A stretch of DNA of 8,728 nucleotides from Clostridia bacterium. Its GTDB lineage: Bacteria; Bacillota; Clostridia; Oscillospirales; Acutalibacteraceae. The notes below the pieces were generated by a model, which saw only the letters and a list, made by a program, of their open reading frames with translations, searched no databases and was not told where the DNA came from. This document shows positions 6,074 through 8,728 of this stretch, piece after piece. The translations under genes were made by a program, and so were the position numbers. The DNA is taken from the NCBI GenBank assembly GCA_024689165.1, contig JAILDS010000218.1:1-8728 (forward strand). Reading direction: 5' to 3'. Each line of letters begins with the position of its first letter. The stretch's first letter is position 1.

Positions 6074-6406
6074 AGTTGCCTCCTTATTAAATAGCAGATA
6101 GCGGATAGCCGATAGCGGATAAGAACCTGCCGCTGCGCGGCAGAACCTTGTTACTCGCTTCGCTCGTAATATGCAAAACAGAGGATAGGTTGTAAAAAAC
6201 CAGAAGCTTTGCGGCAGAAACTCGTGAGACAACTCCCTCAGTCGCTCCGCGACAGCTCCCTTGGAGAGGGAGCCTTTAAAGCCTCCCTCCGTGAGGGAGG
6301 TGCCGCGCGTCAGCGCGGCGGAGGGAGTTTGATTAAGTATGAAGAATGAAGCAAGGGCGCTGCGGCGCAAATCATAATCAACTCGCGAAGCGAGTTCCTT
6401 TTTAAG
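6074..6406. repeat. composite repeat block filling the acn-icd junction
   Basis: These 333 bp have no gene and are almost entirely repeats. The right side of the icd ribosome binding site starts a run of ATAGCxG-type units (about 6091-6120: agcagatagc, ggatagcc, gatagcgg), and the far end (6405-6430) has the same motif inverted, so the block is bracketed by inverted tandem units. Between them lie a 7-bp hairpin (CTGCCGC/GCGGCAG, 6127-6143), the 99-bp element at 6231-6329, and a hairpin AACTCGC-GAA-GCGAGTT (6380-6396). A poor promoter for icd (TTTACA 6191-6196, CATATT 6168-6173, 17-bp gap) lies inside. It reads as nested insertions of small non-coding elements. Confidence 0.72.
6231..6329. repeat. 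99-bp MITE-like element with terminal inverted repeats and four internal hairpins
   Basis: The ends AACTCCCTC (6231-6239) and GAGGGAGTT (6321-6329) are perfect inverted repeats, extending to 13 of 15 bases. Inside are four hairpins in a row: GTCGC/GCGAC (6241-6253), GCTCCCT/AGGGAGC (6255-6273), CCTCCCTC/GAGGGAGG (6282-6300, 3-nt loop) and GCCGCGC/GCGCGGC (6302-6319). From memory, sequences of this layout are very common between genes of gut Oscillospirales such as Faecalibacterium. It codes for nothing and would form a highly structured spacer in an acn-icd transcript. Confidence 0.78.
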
Positions 6407-6451
6407 CTATCTGCTATCAGCTATCCGCTGACAACTGACAGCTGACAGCTG
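6405..6451 (-). repeat. tandem short repeats that encode the aconitase C-terminus
   Basis: On the minus strand this reads as GCTGTCA-type units followed by GGATAGC, TGATAGC and AGATAGC units. It overlaps the last 14 codons and the stop codon of the aconitase gene (residues 650-663), and its outer part is the inverted counterpart of 6091-6120 next to icd. The natural end of the family is near residue 642. Confidence 0.7.
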
Positions 6452-8398
6452 CTCCCTGGCCCCCGCCATCGCGTTCTTCTCGGCGTTGAGCCTGCCGCCG
6501 GCGAGGATGAGGTCGCGGTCGCGGCGCGAAAGCTCCGCTCTGACCGTTATCTTTTCGCCGGTCGTGACGTCGGCGAGCTCGAACGAGTCCGCTTCGCCGG
6601 AAATGACGTCCCTTATGCCGGCAAGCTCGAGCCTGTCGCCCTGCGTGATCTTTTCAAGGTCAGCGGGGTCGGCGAAGGTCAGCGGGATTATGCCGGAGTT
6701 GATGAGATTCGCCTTGTGCATGCGGGCGAAGGAGCAGGCGATGACGGCTCGCACGCCGAGGTACAGCGGCGCCAGAGCGGCGTGCTCGCGCGAGCTGCCC
6801 TGCCCGTAGTTCTCGCCGCCGACTATGAAGCCGCCGCCCGCCGCCTTCGCCCTTTCGGGGAAGGTCGGGTCGCAGACCTCGAAGCAGAAATTGCTCATGT
6901 GCGGCAGGTTAGAGCGGTAGGGCAGTATCTTGGCCCCGGCGGGCATGATATGGTCTGTGGTGATGTTGTCGCCGACCTTGAGCAGGACCTCGCCCGAAAC
7001 GGAGTCCTCAAGGGCTTTGCCGAGGGGCACGTCCTTGATGTTCGGGCCGTAGATTATTTCGACGGCGTCCGCCTCGCTCTCCGGCGCGGGCGGGATGACC
7101 ATATTGTCGTTTACGAGGAAGCTGTCGGGCATGTCCACGACTACCGGCTCCCCGTTCTCGCGCGGGTCGGTGAGATACCCCGTCAGGGCGCTGACCGCGG
7201 CGGTCTCGGGAGAAACGAGGTACACGCCGGCGTCGGCGGTGCCGCTCCTGCCAAGGAAGTTGCGGTTGAAGGTGCGCAGCGAGACGCCCGCAGAGCAGGG
7301 GCTCTGCCCCATGCCGATGCAAGGACCGCAGGCGGACTCGAGTATCCTCGCGCCCGCGTCTATCATCGCCGCCAGAGAGCCGTCGAGGGCGAGGGTCTCA
7401 AGCACCTGCTTCGAACCCGGCGCGATGACGAGCGAAACTGAATCCGCGACGGTCCTGCCCTTGAGTATCTTCGCGACGCGGCGCATGTCGAGCAGCGACG
7501 AGTTCGTGCAGGAGCCTATCGCGACCTGGTCGACCTTTATTTTTCCGAATTCCGACACCTTTTTCACGTTGTCGGGCATATGCGGCGCTGCCGCCAGAGG
7601 CTCGAGAGCGGACAGGTCGACGACGTACTCCTCGTCGTAGACCGCGTCCGGGTCGGCGCTCAGCGGGACGTATACGTCCCCGCGCCCCTGCGCCTCGAGA
7701 AAGGCCTTCGTGACCTCGTCCGACGGGAAAATGGACGTGGTAGCGCCGAGCTCCGCGCCCATGTTGGTGATGGTCGCCCTTTCGGGGACGGACAGGGTCT
7801 TCACGCCCTCGCCCGCGTATTCGATCACCTTTCCCAGACCGCCCTTGACGGAGAGCCTGCGCAGGACCTCCAAAATGACGTCCTTCGCGCTGACGTAGGG
7901 GCGAAGCGCGCCGGTCAGCTCTATCCTTACCATCTTCGGCATGGGTATCGTGTACGCGCCGCCGCCCATGGCGACCGCCACGTCGAGACCGCCCGCGCCC
8001 ATGGCGAGCATGCCTATGCCGCCGCCGGTGGGGGTGTGGCTGTCGGAGCCCAGCAGCGTCTTGCCCGGCGCGCCGAAGCGCTCAAGGTGCACCTGGTGGC
8101 AGATGCCGTTGCCCGGGCGCGAGAAGTATACGCCGCGCTTTTTGGCGACGGACTGGATGAAGCGGTGGTCGTCCGCGTTCATAAAGCCGCTCTGAAGTGT
8201 GTTGTGGTCGATGTACGCGACCGAAAGCTCGGTCTTGACGCGCTTTACGCCCATCGCCTCGAGCTGGAGGTACGCCATCGTGCCCGTCGCGTCCTGCGTG
8301 AGCGTCTGGTCTATCCTCAGCGCGACCTGCCCGCCCGGGACGGGCTCGCCGGAAACGAGGTGCGCGTTTATTATCTTCTGCGAAAGTGTGTAGCCCAT
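6407..8398 (-). CDS. acnA: aconitate hydratase, single-chain short type
   Basis: A 663-residue cytosolic [4Fe-4S] enzyme that isomerises citrate and isocitrate through cis-aconitate. It is of the compact bacterial type (about 640-660 residues) in which the large domain and swivel domain are fused. Active-site features: GSDSHTPTGGG (117-127), GSCTNSS with cluster ligand Cys297, ESACGPCIGMG with ligands Cys357 and Cys360, the swivel-domain start DNITTDHIMPAG (477-488), and YGQGSSREHAALAP (531-544) with the catalytic Ser535 and Arg537. The usual family end (GGRLNxxKN) falls at 634-642; residues 643-663 are extra, and 650-663 are encoded by repeat DNA. I chose the ATG at 8398 because AGGGAGG lies 6 nt upstream and homologues begin near it; an in-frame ATG at 8497 lacks a ribosome binding site. 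A consensus promoter lies 130 bp upstream. Pairing with icd argues for aconitase rather than homoaconitase or isopropylmalate isomerase. The symbol is approximate. Confidence 0.9.
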   Translation of the reverse strand: MGYTLSQKIINAHLVSGEPVPGGQVALRIDQTLTQDATGTMAYLQLEAMGVKRVKTELSVAYIDHNTLQSGFMNADDHRFIQSVAKKRGVYFSRPGNGICHQVHLERFGAPGKTLLGSDSHTPTGGGIGMLAMGAGGLDVAVAMGGGAYTIPMPKMVRIELTGALRPYVSAKDVILEVLRRLSVKGGLGKVIEYAGEGVKTLSVPERATITNMGAELGATTSIFPSDEVTKAFLEAQGRGDVYVPLSADPDAVYDEEYVVDLSALEPLAAAPHMPDNVKKVSEFGKIKVDQVAIGSCTNSSLLDMRRVAKILKGRTVADSVSLVIAPGSKQVLETLALDGSLAAMIDAGARILESACGPCIGMGQSPCSAGVSLRTFNRNFLGRSGTADAGVYLVSPETAAVSALTGYLTDPRENGEPVVVDMPDSFLVNDNMVIPPAPESEADAVEIIYGPNIKDVPLGKALEDSVSGEVLLKVGDNITTDHIMPAGAKILPYRSNLPHMSNFCFEVCDPTFPERAKAAGGGFIVGGENYGQGSSREHAALAPLYLGVRAVIACSFARMHKANLINSGIIPLTFADPADLEKITQGDRLELAGIRDVISGEADSFELADVTTGEKITVRAELSRRDRDLILAGGRLNAEKNAMAGAREQLSAVSCQRIADSR

Positions 8399-8536
8399 TT
8401 TTTCCTCCCTAAGGCAACTGACTGTGCGGGATGACGGAATAATAATCAAGCCAGGCGTGCGCCGCTGATCGTGCGGTATTGCCGTTAAATGAGACATCGC
8501 CTGTACGGCAGGAGCCGCTTGTCGCCGCCCGACAGG
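8399..8536 (-). other. long leader of the aconitase transcript
   Basis: From the predicted start site near 8530 to the ATG at 8398 the leader is about 130 nt. I recognise no riboswitch, T-box or attenuator in it: there is no strong hairpin with a T tract and no conserved aptamer core. The aconitase frame stays open through most of it (to an ATG at 8495-8497), but without a Shine-Dalgarno sequence for that start. Confidence 0.45.
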
Positions 8537-8565
8537 ATTTTACCCCGCCCCGCGGCCTTTGTCAA
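8537..8565 (-). promoter_or_regulatory. strong sigma-A promoter for aconitase (and probably icd)
   Basis: Minus-strand TTGACA (8560-8565, perfect -35) and TAAAAT (8537-8542, 5 of 6 for -10) are separated by exactly 17 bp. This is the best promoter match in the window. The spacer is very GC-rich and is flanked upstream by the G-rich tract at 8566-8601, which on this strand reads as C runs. Confidence 0.8.
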
Positions 8566-8601
8566 GGGCAGGGGCAGGGATTAGGGAATAGGGGGCAGGG
8601 G
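8566..8601 (+). repeat. G-rich heptamer tract, canonical G-quadruplex pattern
   Basis: Six runs of at least three G (starting at 8566, 8571, 8577, 8584, 8591 and 8598) are separated by 2-4 nt loops (CA, CA, ATTA, AATA, CA). The last four runs are spaced exactly 7 bp, giving GGGATTA, GGGAATA and GGGGGCA units. It directly touches the -35 box of the aconitase promoter, with the G strand opposite to the coding strand. The pattern satisfies the usual four-run quadruplex rule; folding is inferred. Confidence 0.7.
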
Positions 8602-8605
8602 TAGC

Positions 8606-8728
8606 GCGGCACCTCAGTGCCGCCCCGACGCGCAGCGTCGGTTCACCCGGAACACGGGGTATTGCCCCGCGATGTGTTTTTGAACGAAACATCGCTATTT
8701 CAACCGTAGGGGCGGGCATCGACCGCCC
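8606..8728. repeat. cluster of hairpin/REP-like repeats at the right edge
   Basis: Five short hairpins lie in 123 bp: GCGGCAC/GTGCCGC (8606-8623), CCGACGC/GCGTCGG (8625-8641), CGGGG/CCCCG (8655-8669), GCGATGT/ACATCGC (8669-8695, 13-nt loop) and GGGCGG/CCGCCC (8710-8728, reaching the window end). The last one, starting GTAGGGGCGGGCATCGACC, and CCCGGAACACGGGGTAT at 8646-8662 are near-copies, in opposite orientation, of the repeat at 605-640. No gene is visible here; what lies upstream of the window is unknown. Confidence 0.65.

Noticed and set aside
6091..6451. CRISPR array
   Set aside because: The ATAGC-type units are only 7-11 bp, adjacent without spacers, and are inverted between the two sides of the block.
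7580..8434. Plus-strand 284-codon open frame
   Set aside because: It is antisense to the aconitase gene, which carries all cluster ligands and active-site motifs in the other frame; the composition is Arg/Val/Ala-rich shadow sequence.
8399..8536. Riboswitch or iron-responsive leader in the aconitase transcript
   Set aside because: No aptamer consensus, T-box or strong hairpin with a T tract was recognised in the leader.
8606..8728. tRNA or structured RNA gene
   Set aside because: The hairpins are independent and do not form a cloverleaf; there is no acceptor stem, TTC arm or CCA end, and the parts recur elsewhere as repeats.

Overview
The window looks like chromosomal DNA from a GC-rich, uncultured Clostridia-type Bacillota, plausibly a gut or rumen organism of the Oscillospirales/Christensenellales kind. 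The evidence is the strong GGAGG ribosome binding sites, sigma-A-like promoters, a non-cellulosomal dockerin with the 'AADARLALR' pattern, a diaminopimelate dehydrogenase, and the dense hairpin-rich dispersed repeats usual in such genomes. This placement is inferred from style; there is no rRNA or marker gene here to prove it.

All six protein genes are on the minus strand, so transcription runs from the right edge to the left. From right to left: a repeat/hairpin cluster and a G-rich heptamer tract (about 8566-8728); a strong promoter (TTGACA-N17-TAAAAT); a fused single-chain aconitase (6407-8398); a 333-bp intergenic stretch built almost wholly of repeats (6074-6406); isocitrate dehydrogenase (4910-6073); a GH39-like glycoside hydrolase (3545-4837); a promoter with a 17-bp palindrome; a secreted protein with three tandem PPC-like domains, CxxC repeats and a dockerin (1543-3423); a leaderless CE4/NodB-type deacetylase (660-1526) 16 bp behind it; a 450-bp gene-free stretch carrying REP/BIME-like repeats; and the first 67 codons of meso-diaminopimelate D-dehydrogenase (1-202), which runs off the left edge.

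The genes form three functional groups. Aconitase plus isocitrate dehydrogenase is the citrate-to-2-oxoglutarate arm of the TCA cycle, which in many anaerobes mainly feeds glutamate synthesis. The GH39-like enzyme, the dockerin/PPC protein and the deacetylase look like carbohydrate-related functions: one exported surface or binding protein and two enzymes without signal peptides. Ddh makes meso-diaminopimelate for lysine and peptidoglycan.

I see no defence system, prophage, CRISPR array or tRNA, and no clearly new multi-gene system. The items most worth a second look are the mosaic 375-bp tandem repeats in the dockerin gene, the repeat element that supplies the aconitase C-terminus and fills the acn-icd junction, the G-rich heptamer tract touching the aconitase promoter, and the inverted REP-like families shared by both ends of the window.
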